Assembly: GCF_004570845.1 (NCBI RefSeq)
Contig: NZ_SPQZ01000003.1
Span: 310,001 to 374,000, forward strand
Direction: 5' to 3'
Length of the DNA: 64,000 nt
Source of the DNA: Orlajensenia leifsoniae
GTDB lineage: Bacteria; Actinomycetota; Actinomycetes; Actinomycetales; Microbacteriaceae
The stretch's first letter is position 1. The number at the start of each line of letters is the position of its first letter. This document shows positions 32,606 through 41,040 of this stretch, one piece after another. The position numbers and the translations under genes were made by a program. The notes under the pieces are model-generated. The model saw only the letters and a program-made list of their open reading frames with translations, was not told the origin of the DNA and searched no databases.

Positions 32606-32676
32606 TGATAGCGATTTCAAGAGTGACTGTAGCGATTTCTGAAACCGTTATCAAGCAGGTCATGAAACCGTTATCA
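32606..32676 (-). promoter_or_regulatory. GH36 operon promoter with three LacI-type operators
   Basis: Minus strand: -35 TTGATA (32654-32649), 17-base spacer, -10 TACAGT (32631-32626). TGAAACCGTTATCA occurs twice exactly (32640-32653 and 32663-32676, 23 bases apart); a third copy in the opposite sense, TGATAGCGATTTCA (32606-32619), differs at two of 14 positions. One operator overlaps the -35, one lies upstream and one covers the expected transcription start. This is a repression arrangement for the LacI protein of the operon. The remaining part of 32562-32923 should also hold the promoter of the divergent GH3 gene, which I could not place. Confidence 0.8.
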
Positions 32677-32923
32677 AAGACACCCTCAGACGTGCTGCTT
32701 CGGCGGCGGGCATCGCAACCCGGCGCGTGAGACGTCGATGAGAATCTCGAGGAATCTTTCTCGACCCTCTTGACGACGCCCCCCGAACGGGGGTGGAATG
32801 GCGGTCCAATCAAGCCCGTGTGTGAAGGCATCGCAACGTAGCCGTCCTTCCAGACCCCCACGACGCGAGGCGCTCCCGACATTGCATTGCGGACGACAAC
32901 GGCAATGAAGTCGGGAGTCTGAC

Positions 32924-35683
32924 ATGCATTCATCAACGAGCCGTCGGCACGGGCGCCGTCGGCTGATGCTCATCGCGGCCGCGTCGACGGCGCTGCTGCT
33001 GGCGTCGCCAACCGTCGCCAACGCAGCGAATGACGACCCGAGCGGCGAGGCGGCCACGGCCGACCAGCTCCTCGCCGCCGAGGCCTACGCCTTCCCGCCG
33101 GGCAACTGGTGGGACAGCTCCAGGTCCGACAAGCGACGTGCTGCGGCATTGCTCCGCCAGATGACCCTCGACGAGAAGGTCGACATGCTGCACGGGGAGA
33201 TCAACAACTTCTACGGCTTCTACAACGCGCCCATCGATCGACTCGGGATTCCCGCGCTGACCATGGCCGACGGGCCGGCCGGCACACGTATCGCGAACCC
33301 GGATGTGAACGGCCAGCGCTCCACCCAGCTCCCGTCTCCCCTGGCCCTCGCGGCCACCTGGAACGCCCAGTTGGGCGAGCAGTACGGCGACCTCGCCGGA
33401 TCCGAGGCGTACGACACCGGGCACAACGTGCTCCTCTCCCCGGCGGTGGACATCGCCCGGGTGGCCCAAGCGGGTCGCGCCTTCGAGGCGTACGGCGAGG
33501 ATCCCCTGCTGAGCGGAACCATGGGGGCGGCCAACCTCCGGGGAATCCAGTCCAATCCCGTCGTCGGCGACATCAAGCACTACAACGTGTACACCCAGGA
33601 GACCAATCGCCTGGCCGGCGGCAACGCCGTGATCGATGAGCGAGCGCTGCAGGAGATCTACACCCGCCCGTACGCGATCGGCATCCGAGACGGTCACCCC
33701 GGATCTGCGATGTGCGCCTTCAACGCCGTGAACGGCGTGCAGGCGTGCGAGAACGGGGAACTCCTCAACACGATCCTGAAGGAACAGCTGAAGTTCCAGG
33801 GCTGGGTCATGAGCGACTACGGCGCCACCCACAGCACCGTGCCCGCGATCCTCAACGGTCTCGACCAGGAGATGCCGGGAAACTTCAATCCCGCCCAACA
33901 ACCCGGGACGTGCTTCTTCTGCGGGCCGCTGATCGATGCTGTGAACGCGGGTCAGGTGCCGATGTCGCGCATCGATGACGCCGTGACCCGCATCCTCCGC
34001 CCCATGTTCGCCCTCGGGCTGTTCGACAACCCGCCGGTGATCCAGCCGCTTCCGGAAGCCGAGCACGGCGCTGAAGCACTCTCGATCGCCGAACAGGCCA
34101 TGGTGCTGTTGAAGAACGACGATGGCGCCCTTCCCCTCACCGGGCGGGTCGGGTCGATCGCGGTCATCGGAACCGATGCCGACACCGTCGTGCAGGGCGG
34201 CGGCAGCTCCCAGGTGAAGCCGACCTACACGGTCAGCCCGCTCGAGGGCATCCAGGCCAGGGCAGGCAGCGGAGTCGCCGTGAACCACGTCGCCGGATCC
34301 GATCCGGTGACCTCGGCGGCCCTGATTCCGGGTCCGGATCCGATCCCGTCCGACTACCTGACGCCCGCGACAGGGGCAGGGAACGGTCTGCGCGCGGAGT
34401 ACTTCCTGAACCGGGACTTCTCGGGCACACCCGAGCTGGACCGTACGGATCCCTACGCCGGCATCTACGGAGGCTTCTTCCTGTTCAGCGGCTTCAACGC
34501 CGCCTCGCCGCACTTCCCGCCGCAGCCCCAGTCGGTGAACGGCGAATCGTCCATCCGCTGGAGCGGATCCCTCACGGCACCGGTGGACGGCAGCTACCAG
34601 CTGTCCATCGTCGCGACGGGGTCGTCCACGCTCTACCTCGATGGGGCTCCGATCATCCAGACGGCACCGTCGACCAAACCGCAGGAGACGACGGTCGACG
34701 TCGACCTGACGGCCGGAAGCGTGCACGAGTTGCGCGCCGAGAACGTGAACGACGCGCCCAGCGCGACGGACAACGGGCCGGTGTTCAAGCTCGGGTGGGT
34801 TCCGCCCGAAGGGGTGGTCGCACCGCAGGCGCTGGCCGCGGCCGATCTGGCCCGGAACGCGCAGGCGGCCGTCGTCGTCGTCCGCGACTACTCCTCCGAG
34901 GGCGGTGACCGCCCGAACCTGAACCTCCCCAACGGCCAGGAGGAGGTCATCCGTCAGGTCGCCGCAGCGAACCCGAACACGATCGTCGTGGTCACCTCGG
35001 GTGCCGGCGTCGAGACCAGCACCTGGGAGGCCGGCGTCCCGGCCATCCTGCAGGCCTGGTACGGCGGTCAGGAGCAGGGCAACGCCATCGCCAACATCCT
35101 GTTCGGCGATGTGAACCCGTCCGGGAAGCTGCCCATCACGGTTCCCACCGACGAGGCCAGCACCCCGGTCAGCTCTCCGGAGCAGTTCCCCGGGGTCGGG
35201 CTCGACCAGCAGTTCTCGGAAGGGATCTTCGTGGGATACCGCGGCTACGAGGAGTACGGCATCACGCCGCAGTACGCCTTCGGCCATGGCCTGTCGTACA
35301 CGAGCTTCGACTACTCGAAGCTCAAGACCTCGACGGTCAAGGGGAAGAACGGAGTCGGCAAGCAGCTGAAGGTCGACGTCACCGTGCGCAACACGGGCGC
35401 GGTCGCCGGTCGCGAGACCGTCCAGGTCTATGTCGGTCCCCTCCCGACCAGAGAGGTGCCGACGGCCGCCAAGGCGCTCGCGGGCTGGGCGCAGGTGGAC
35501 CTGCAGCCGGGCGAGCGCAAGAAGGTGAGTGTCACGCTCAGCGCCGAGTCGCTGTCGTTCTGGGACGTGGACCGCGACAGGTGGCGCACGCCGTCGGGTG
35601 ACGTGCCGCTGTTCGTCGGCTCGTCCTCGGATGACATCCGCCTCACCGGTGACCTTCGCATCGGGCGCATCGTGCAGCAGTAG
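32924..35683 (+). CDS. Secreted glycoside hydrolase family 3 protein with PA14 domain (beta-glucosidase type)
   Basis: 919 residues. Signal peptide 1-34 (RRHGRRR, hydrophobic core, cut after VANA). GH3 N-domain from about residue 65 to 370 with KHY and nucleophile Asp298 in VMSDYGATHS; C-domain with GGGSSQVKP; an inserted PA14 carbohydrate-binding module (about 490-620, LRAEYFLNRDFSGTP ... DGSYQLSIVATGSSTLYLDG); fibronectin III-like end (VAGRETVQVYVGP). It releases glucose or similar units outside the cell. Start ATG 32924 follows GGGAG. Divergent from the alpha-galactoside operon and possibly under the same repressor. Confidence 0.92.
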   Translation: MHSSTSRRHGRRRLMLIAAASTALLLASPTVANAANDDPSGEAATADQLLAAEAYAFPPGNWWDSSRSDKRRAAALLRQMTLDEKVDMLHGEINNFYGFYNAPIDRLGIPALTMADGPAGTRIANPDVNGQRSTQLPSPLALAATWNAQLGEQYGDLAGSEAYDTGHNVLLSPAVDIARVAQAGRAFEAYGEDPLLSGTMGAANLRGIQSNPVVGDIKHYNVYTQETNRLAGGNAVIDERALQEIYTRPYAIGIRDGHPGSAMCAFNAVNGVQACENGELLNTILKEQLKFQGWVMSDYGATHSTVPAILNGLDQEMPGNFNPAQQPGTCFFCGPLIDAVNAGQVPMSRIDDAVTRILRPMFALGLFDNPPVIQPLPEAEHGAEALSIAEQAMVLLKNDDGALPLTGRVGSIAVIGTDADTVVQGGGSSQVKPTYTVSPLEGIQARAGSGVAVNHVAGSDPVTSAALIPGPDPIPSDYLTPATGAGNGLRAEYFLNRDFSGTPELDRTDPYAGIYGGFFLFSGFNAASPHFPPQPQSVNGESSIRWSGSLTAPVDGSYQLSIVATGSSTLYLDGAPIIQTAPSTKPQETTVDVDLTAGSVHELRAENVNDAPSATDNGPVFKLGWVPPEGVVAPQALAAADLARNAQAAVVVVRDYSSEGGDRPNLNLPNGQEEVIRQVAAANPNTIVVVTSGAGVETSTWEAGVPAILQAWYGGQEQGNAIANILFGDVNPSGKLPITVPTDEASTPVSSPEQFPGVGLDQQFSEGIFVGYRGYEEYGITPQYAFGHGLSYTSFDYSKLKTSTVKGKNGVGKQLKVDVTVRNTGAVAGRETVQVYVGPLPTREVPTAAKALAGWAQVDLQPGERKKVSVTLSAESLSFWDVDRDRWRTPSGDVPLFVGSSSDDIRLTGDLRIGRIVQQ

Positions 35684-35715
35684 CCGCTGTACGGATCCGG
35701 TGCGCCAGCGCCGGC

Positions 35716-35751
35716 GGATGCTCCGCCCCGCGTCAGCAGGGCGGAGCATCC
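35716..35751 (+). terminator. Stem-loop after the GH3 gene
   Basis: GGATGCTCCGCCC (35716-35728) and GGGCGGAGCATCC (35739-35751) form a perfect 13-bp stem with a 10-base loop, 33 bases after the GH3 stop. No T-run follows, so termination is probable but not certain. A possible -10 TATACT (35771-35776) for the next gene follows. Confidence 0.6.
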
Positions 35752-35908
35752 TCGCGTCTCGAGCGATGCGTATACTCGGATCGTCCGGCGGCCCTCTCGA
35801 GCAGCCGGTGCCCGAAAAAAGGGCACGCAGCCTCCCAGCGCTTCTCGCCGGGAACCGGCGAGACACATACGGCATCCACACGTCCGTTCGTCTTCCGGGA
35901 GGTCTCCC

Positions 35909-37573
35909 ATGTCCACTGTGTCCGCTCACGTCGCCCAGGCACTCGCCGCCCACATCGATCACGTCTTCGGCGTGATGGGCAACGGCAACGCGTACTTCCT
36001 CGACGCACTCGAACGCTCGACGGACGTGTCCTTCACGGCCGTGCGGCACGAGGCCGGCGGCGTGGTGGCGGCCGACGCGTACCACCGCTCAGGCGGAGGG
36101 CTCGCTGCCGCGACCGCGACCTACGGCGCCGGGTTCACGAACACCCTCACCGCGTTGGCCGAGGCCGTGCAGGCGCACGTGCCTCTCGTCCTCGTCGTCG
36201 GAGACGAGCCGACCTCGGGTCCGCGACCGTGGGACGTGGACCAGATCGCGTTGGCATCCGCGGTCGGTGCGCGCACCTACACGGTGGGCCGAACGGATGC
36301 AGCAGCGACCACCGTCATCGCGATCGAGCACGCGCTGTCGTACCGGGTGCCCACCGTGTTGGCGATCCCGTACGACGTCGCTCGCCTCGAGGTCGGGCCC
36401 GTACCGCCTGCGCAGGCGCCCCGCCTCCCTGTCCCCGCCGCCCCATCCGCTTTCGCTCGCGCCGCCATCGACCAGCTCGCCGGCGCCCTCGGAGAGGCAC
36501 GGCGACCGTTCCTCCTCGCCGGACGCGGAGCCTGGATCGCCGGTGCCGGCGACGCGCTGGGACGACTCGCGGATGCGACCGGCGCGATCACCGCATCCAC
36601 AGCGCTCGGACGCGGCGTCTTCCCCCGCACGGAGTTCGACCTCGGCGTCGTCGGAGGCTTCGGGGCTGCCGGGGCGATGGAGCTCATCCGCACGGCGGAC
36701 GTCGCCGTCGTCTTCGGTGCCGGACTCAACCAGTTCACGATGCGGTTCGGCGAGCTCTTCGACCCCGCTACCCGCGTCTATCAGGTCGACACCGCGCCGG
36801 CAGCGACCCACCCGCACGTCGGGGGGTTCATCCGTGGCGACGCCGCCGTCGTGGCGGCCAGTCTCGCGGATCGAGTCGTGGCGACGGATGCATCCCCTTC
36901 AGGTTGGCGGGAGTCGATCGACCTCGCTCCCCTGCGTGCCCAGGAACCCGGCGACCGCATCGCCGTCGATGGTCGCCTCGACCCGCGCTCGGTCGCAGCG
37001 ACGATCGGCGAGATCCTCGAGGGCAGCGACTCGACGCGAGACCGTGTCGTAGTCTCCGACGGCGGTCACTTCATCGGCTGGGCGAACATGTACTGGCCCG
37101 TCGCCTCCCCCGATCGCATGGTCATGATCGGCACGGCGTACCAGTCGATCGGTCTGGGATTTCCCTCGGTACCCGGGGCGGCGCTGGCGAAACCGAACTC
37201 CACCATCGTGCTCACGACCGGCGACGGCGGTGGCCTGATGGCACTGGCCGATCTGGAGTCGGCGGTTCGGGTCGCCGGCGGCCGCGGCCTCGCTGTGGTC
37301 TGGAACGACGCCGCCTACGGAGCCGAGATCAACCTGTACGGCCTCAAGGGCCTCGCCCGGGGACCGATGCTGATTCCCGAGGTCGATTTCGCGGGCCTGG
37401 CTCGGTCGGTGGGTGCCGACGGGGTCGTGGTGCGCACTCTCGACGACCTCGACGCCCTCCGGCAGTGGGCGGTCACGCCGTCAGCTGACCGGCCTTTCCT
37501 GCTGTTGGACTGCCGGATCTCGGGCGAGGTCATCGCGCCCTATCAGCAGGAGATCATCCGCGTGAACTCCTGA
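35909..37573 (+). CDS. Thiamine-diphosphate-dependent enzyme (acetolactate synthase/benzoylformate decarboxylase-like)
   Basis: 554 residues with the three-domain layout of the large ThDP family: N-terminal PYR domain with catalytic Glu48 (RHEAGG), central domain with the AGRGAW segment, and C-terminal PP domain with the ThDP/Mg motif GDGGG (Asp439) ... WNDAAYG. No FAD-site signature is obvious. ATG 35909 has GGGAGG. It is convergent with the monooxygenase gene of the aromatic cluster; decarboxylation of an aromatic 2-oxo acid, or carboligation, are both possible. The true substrate cannot be told. Confidence 0.8.
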   Translation: MSTVSAHVAQALAAHIDHVFGVMGNGNAYFLDALERSTDVSFTAVRHEAGGVVAADAYHRSGGGLAAATATYGAGFTNTLTALAEAVQAHVPLVLVVGDEPTSGPRPWDVDQIALASAVGARTYTVGRTDAAATTVIAIEHALSYRVPTVLAIPYDVARLEVGPVPPAQAPRLPVPAAPSAFARAAIDQLAGALGEARRPFLLAGRGAWIAGAGDALGRLADATGAITASTALGRGVFPRTEFDLGVVGGFGAAGAMELIRTADVAVVFGAGLNQFTMRFGELFDPATRVYQVDTAPAATHPHVGGFIRGDAAVVAASLADRVVATDASPSGWRESIDLAPLRAQEPGDRIAVDGRLDPRSVAATIGEILEGSDSTRDRVVVSDGGHFIGWANMYWPVASPDRMVMIGTAYQSIGLGFPSVPGAALAKPNSTIVLTTGDGGGLMALADLESAVRVAGGRGLAVVWNDAAYGAEINLYGLKGLARGPMLIPEVDFAGLARSVGADGVVVRTLDDLDALRQWAVTPSADRPFLLLDCRISGEVIAPYQQEIIRVNS

Positions 37574-37616
37574 ACCCGGGCGGCGCCCCGCCTCGGGCAG
37601 GGCGGTTCGGCGCGCT

Positions 37617-39512
37617 TCAGCGCGCCTGAACCATCGAGTGCGTGAAGAACTCGGCCAGCGCATCGGTCGCCGAGAGGGGAAGGACCGCGGCGACGTACTG
37701 GTCAGGACGCACGACCACGACGACTCCGTCGCGGGACAGCCCGCGCTCGTCGTAGATGTCGGTGGTCGTCCACGCGGTCGGCGCCGCCGCGAAGACCTTC
37801 TCCCAGTCGGTGAGTCCGAGCGGTCCCGTCTGCGGTCGGAAAGCCGCCGAAACCCGCGAGATGTCGATCTCGTCGAACCGCTGCTGGTAGATCACCTTCA
37901 CGTCGAAGACGGCGTCGACGTCCTGGTCGGGGGACGTGTACCTGACCACCGGCGACTCGGCTGAGGACGAGATCCACTCCGCCCAGGACTCGAGCGCCGA
38001 CGGTTCTCCCGCTGCGGGCGAATCCGCGAACGCGTACAGACGCCAGCGCGCGTCCGCCTTGGCATGGTGGCCGAGATGAACGGCGTTGCCATCAGCGACG
38101 AGCGCGACCTCGGAGGACTTGAAGCGTTTGCCGATCGGAAATCCGTCAGCGAGCGATTGGTACGTGGCCTCCCCGACGATCTCGGACTGCCCGTATCGGG
38201 TCATGAACCCGGACGGGAACTCCGCCGTCGCGAGGTAATAGGTCGCCAGGTCCTGCGGGTCGGAGATCTCTTCGGGCCTGCGCGCCATGAGAGTCGACCA
38301 CTCGCGGTCGAAATCGATGAGCTGCTGCGCAACCGGCAGTCGCTCCGCCGAGTAGGTCGCCAAGAGGGCCTCTGGACTCCGCCCGGTGAGCACGGCCCCG
38401 AGCTTCCACCCAAGGTTGAAGCCGTCCTGCATCGACACGTTCATGCCCTGTCCGGCCTTGGCACTGTGGGTGTGGCAGGCGTCGCCGGTGAGGAAGACGC
38501 GGGGAGCGCGCTCCGAGCCGTCGGGAACGTCGTCGAACTTGTCGGTGACGCGGTGACCGACCTCATAGACGCTGTGCCAGGCGACCTCCTTCACCTCGAG
38601 CGTGTAGGGGTGCAGGATGTCGTTCGCCCGGCGGATGATCTCGTCGATCGAGGTGAGCCGAACGCGGTGGTCGTCGTCCTCGGCCACGGCGCCGAGATCG
38701 ACGTAGACGCGGGACAGGTATCCGCCCTCGCGCGGGATGTGCAGGATGTTGCCCGCCACAGCATTGATCGCGCACTTGGTGCGCCAATCCGGGAAGTCTG
38801 TGTTGACCATCACGTCCATGACGCCCCACGCGTGCGACGAAGCGCTTCCGACATGCTTGCGCCCGATCGCCTCGCGGACGCCGCTGCGCGCTCCGTCGCA
38901 CCCGGCGACGTACTTGGCCCGGATCGTGCGCTCCTCGCCTGCGCGCTCACCATCGACGTACCGGAGGCGGACCTCCACGGGGTATTCGCCCTCGTCGTGC
39001 ACGGTGAGAGTAAGGAACTCGATGCCGTAGTCGGGCTCGATGCGCCCCGGACCGTTCGCGGCCGCCTCGGCGAAGTAGTCGAGAACGCGCGCCTGATTGA
39101 CGATGAGGTGCGGGAACTCGCTGATCTTGTATCCGTAGTCCTCGGTACGGCTGGTCCGGACGATGTTCTGAGGGTTCTCCGGATCCGGGTTCCAGAAGTT
39201 CATGTAGGCGATGTTGTACGCCTCGGCCATGATCCGCTCCGCGAACCCGAAGGCCTGGAAGGTCTCGACGCTCCGCGGCTGGATTCCGTCAGCCTGCCCG
39301 AGGGGAAGTCTCCCCGCGCGCCGCTCGATGATGCGCGTGACGACTCCCGGGAACTGGGACATCTGGGCCGCCAGAAGCATTCCGGCGGGTCCGGACCCGA
39401 CGATCAGCACGTCGATCTCGTCGGGGATCTCGTTCGGGCGATCGATGCCCGTGCCCTCGGGCGACGTGACGCGCGGATCGCCTGACACGTAGCCGTGATG
39501 GTGGAACTGCAT
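37617..39512 (-). CDS. FAD-dependent aromatic hydroxylase (class A; phenol 2-monooxygenase / MobA type)
   Basis: 631 residues. FAD-binding VGSGPAGMLLA (about residues 40-50), GCDGARSGVR, and GDACHTHSAKAGQGMN; a C-terminal thioredoxin-like domain (about 450-631) of the phenol hydroxylase group. The N-terminal MQFHHHGYVSGDP resembles the 3-hydroxybenzoate 4-monooxygenase (MobA) type. It would add an ortho hydroxyl to a phenolic acid using NADPH and O2, giving a catechol for the extradiol dioxygenase of the cluster. ATG 39512 with GAGGGG. A 16-base gap separates it from the transporter gene upstream in the same operon. Confidence 0.88.
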   Translation of the reverse strand: MQFHHHGYVSGDPRVTSPEGTGIDRPNEIPDEIDVLIVGSGPAGMLLAAQMSQFPGVVTRIIERRAGRLPLGQADGIQPRSVETFQAFGFAERIMAEAYNIAYMNFWNPDPENPQNIVRTSRTEDYGYKISEFPHLIVNQARVLDYFAEAAANGPGRIEPDYGIEFLTLTVHDEGEYPVEVRLRYVDGERAGEERTIRAKYVAGCDGARSGVREAIGRKHVGSASSHAWGVMDVMVNTDFPDWRTKCAINAVAGNILHIPREGGYLSRVYVDLGAVAEDDDHRVRLTSIDEIIRRANDILHPYTLEVKEVAWHSVYEVGHRVTDKFDDVPDGSERAPRVFLTGDACHTHSAKAGQGMNVSMQDGFNLGWKLGAVLTGRSPEALLATYSAERLPVAQQLIDFDREWSTLMARRPEEISDPQDLATYYLATAEFPSGFMTRYGQSEIVGEATYQSLADGFPIGKRFKSSEVALVADGNAVHLGHHAKADARWRLYAFADSPAAGEPSALESWAEWISSSAESPVVRYTSPDQDVDAVFDVKVIYQQRFDEIDISRVSAAFRPQTGPLGLTDWEKVFAAAPTAWTTTDIYDERGLSRDGVVVVVRPDQYVAAVLPLSATDALAEFFTHSMVQAR

Positions 39513-39528
39513 GCTGACCCCTCGAGGA

Positions 39529-40908
39529 CTAGGCGCGGGCGAGGCCGCGGATCGGGCTGATCGACTGCTCGTCCTCGTGGTCCGGCCCGAGTGGGATTCC
39601 ACTCCGGTCGCGCAGGAGGAGCGTCGCGATCAAGCCGATCACCGTCATTCCCGCGAGGTACCAGGTGACCGACAGGGTGCTGCCCGTCGCCTGCACGAGC
39701 GCCGTGGCGATGGTCGGAGCGAACGCACCGCCGACGATCGCGCCGATGGCGTACGAGATGGAGACACCGGAGAAGCGGATCGAGGCGGGGAAGAGCTCCG
39801 TGTAGAGCGCCGCCTGCGGACCGTACGTGAACCCGAGCCCGATCGTCAGGATCGCGAGGCCCGTGAAAAGAAGTCCGATGTTGCCGCTGTTGACCAGCGG
39901 GAACAGGGTGAACACGCCGACCAGCTGGAGGATCCAGCCGATGATGTACGTCGTGCGGCGCCCGATGCGGTCGGACACCCACCCCGCGAAGAGCGTGGAC
40001 AGCAGCCACGTCACTGCGGATCCGGTGACCGCCCAGAGAACCGGTCCACGTTCGAGCGCCAGCGGTCCGTCGGGGTTGGTGGCGTAGCCCTGGATGAATC
40101 CGCCTGTGGTCATGTAGCCGACGGCGTTGTTGCCGGCGAACACGAGAGCGGCGATGACGACGAGGAGGGTGTGCTTCTTGAACAGCTGCACGATCGGCAT
40201 CCGTGCCTTCTCCTTGCGCTCGGCGAGCTCGGTGAACACCGGGCTCTCCTCCACCTTCCGGCGCACGTAGTAGCCCACCAGGATCAGCACGACGCTCAGC
40301 AGGAAGGGAACGCGCCAGCCCCACTGGAGGAACGCGTCACCGGGCGCGATGATCGTCATCAGGGCCATGACGCCCGAGGCGAGGAGCAGACCCAGCGGAA
40401 CTCCGATCTGCGGAGACGCGCCGAAGACTCCGCGCCGGGTCCGGGGCGCGTGCTCGACCGCCATCAGGACGGCACCGCCCCACTCGCCACCCGCGGAGAT
40501 CCCCTGCAGGATGCGGAGGAGCACGAGCAGGATCGGAGCAGCGATTCCGATCGTCTCGTAGGTGGGGAGAAGGCCGATGAGGGCCGTCGACGCGCCCATC
40601 AGGATCAGCGTCCACATCAGCACGGCCTTGCGTCCGTACTTGTCGCCGAAGTGACCCGCGAGGAAGGCACCGAGCGGACGGAACAGGAAGCTCACACCGA
40701 CTGTCGCGAATCCGAGGATGGCGCTGTCGGTTCCGAGCGGCGCGAAGAAGAGCTGGCCGAAGACGAGCCCGACCGCCGTTGCATAGATGAAGAAGTCGTA
40801 CCACTCCACCGTCGTGCCGACGATCGTCGCGAAGACGACGCGTCGCCGGTCGGCCTGGACCGCGATCGTTCCCGTCGGGGTGAAACCTGCTGACTGTGGT
40901 GCGCTCAT
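39529..40908 (-). CDS. MFS transporter, metabolite:H+ symporter (MHS) family
   Basis: 459 residues, 12 predicted membrane segments. VEWYDFFIYATAVGLVFGQLFF at the N-terminus, the DKYGRK loop and RILQGISAGGEWGGA are signatures of the shikimate/proline-betaine/aromatic acid MHS group. It probably imports the aromatic acid hydroxylated by the monooxygenase encoded 16 bases downstream. ATG 40908 has GGAGT eight bases upstream. Divergent from the meta-cleavage operon across 132 bases. Confidence 0.9.
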   Translation of the reverse strand: MSAPQSAGFTPTGTIAVQADRRRVVFATIVGTTVEWYDFFIYATAVGLVFGQLFFAPLGTDSAILGFATVGVSFLFRPLGAFLAGHFGDKYGRKAVLMWTLILMGASTALIGLLPTYETIGIAAPILLVLLRILQGISAGGEWGGAVLMAVEHAPRTRRGVFGASPQIGVPLGLLLASGVMALMTIIAPGDAFLQWGWRVPFLLSVVLILVGYYVRRKVEESPVFTELAERKEKARMPIVQLFKKHTLLVVIAALVFAGNNAVGYMTTGGFIQGYATNPDGPLALERGPVLWAVTGSAVTWLLSTLFAGWVSDRIGRRTTYIIGWILQLVGVFTLFPLVNSGNIGLLFTGLAILTIGLGFTYGPQAALYTELFPASIRFSGVSISYAIGAIVGGAFAPTIATALVQATGSTLSVTWYLAGMTVIGLIATLLLRDRSGIPLGPDHEDEQSISPIRGLARA

Positions 40909-41040
40909 TCGGGGTGACTCCTGTGTCGGTTCGACGGCTCTGTCTGCGCTCGAGTCGATCGCAATCGTGGTGAGACGGTGCTTGCTCGAACACGGTCGAT
41001 CATATACGATTTCGAATATCACGCAAGGGCGAGGGAGCTC
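40909..41040. promoter_or_regulatory. Divergent promoter region of the aromatic cluster
   Basis: Plus strand: -35 TTGCTC (40982-40987), 17-base spacer, -10 TACGAT (41005-41010), then AGGGAG before the ATG at 41041. Between 41002 and 41018 the sequence ATAT-N10-ATAT with CGATTTCG inside is nearly symmetric and overlaps the -10, a candidate operator for the GntR regulator of the operon. The minus-strand promoter for the transporter was not located. Confidence 0.5.

Noticed and set aside
35716-35751. Hairpin after GH3 as an operator
   Set aside because: A long GC-rich perfect stem placed right after a stop codon is better explained as a terminator, even without a T-run.
32933-36085. 1050-codon open frame on the minus strand opposite the GH3 and ThDP genes
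   Set aside because: It mirrors the codon bias of the plus-strand genes, has no recognisable motif or ribosome-binding site, and is a shadow of high GC coding sequence.
39511-40893. 460-codon plus-strand frame opposite the MHS transporter
   Set aside because: Antisense shadow; the minus strand encodes 12 membrane segments with family motifs.
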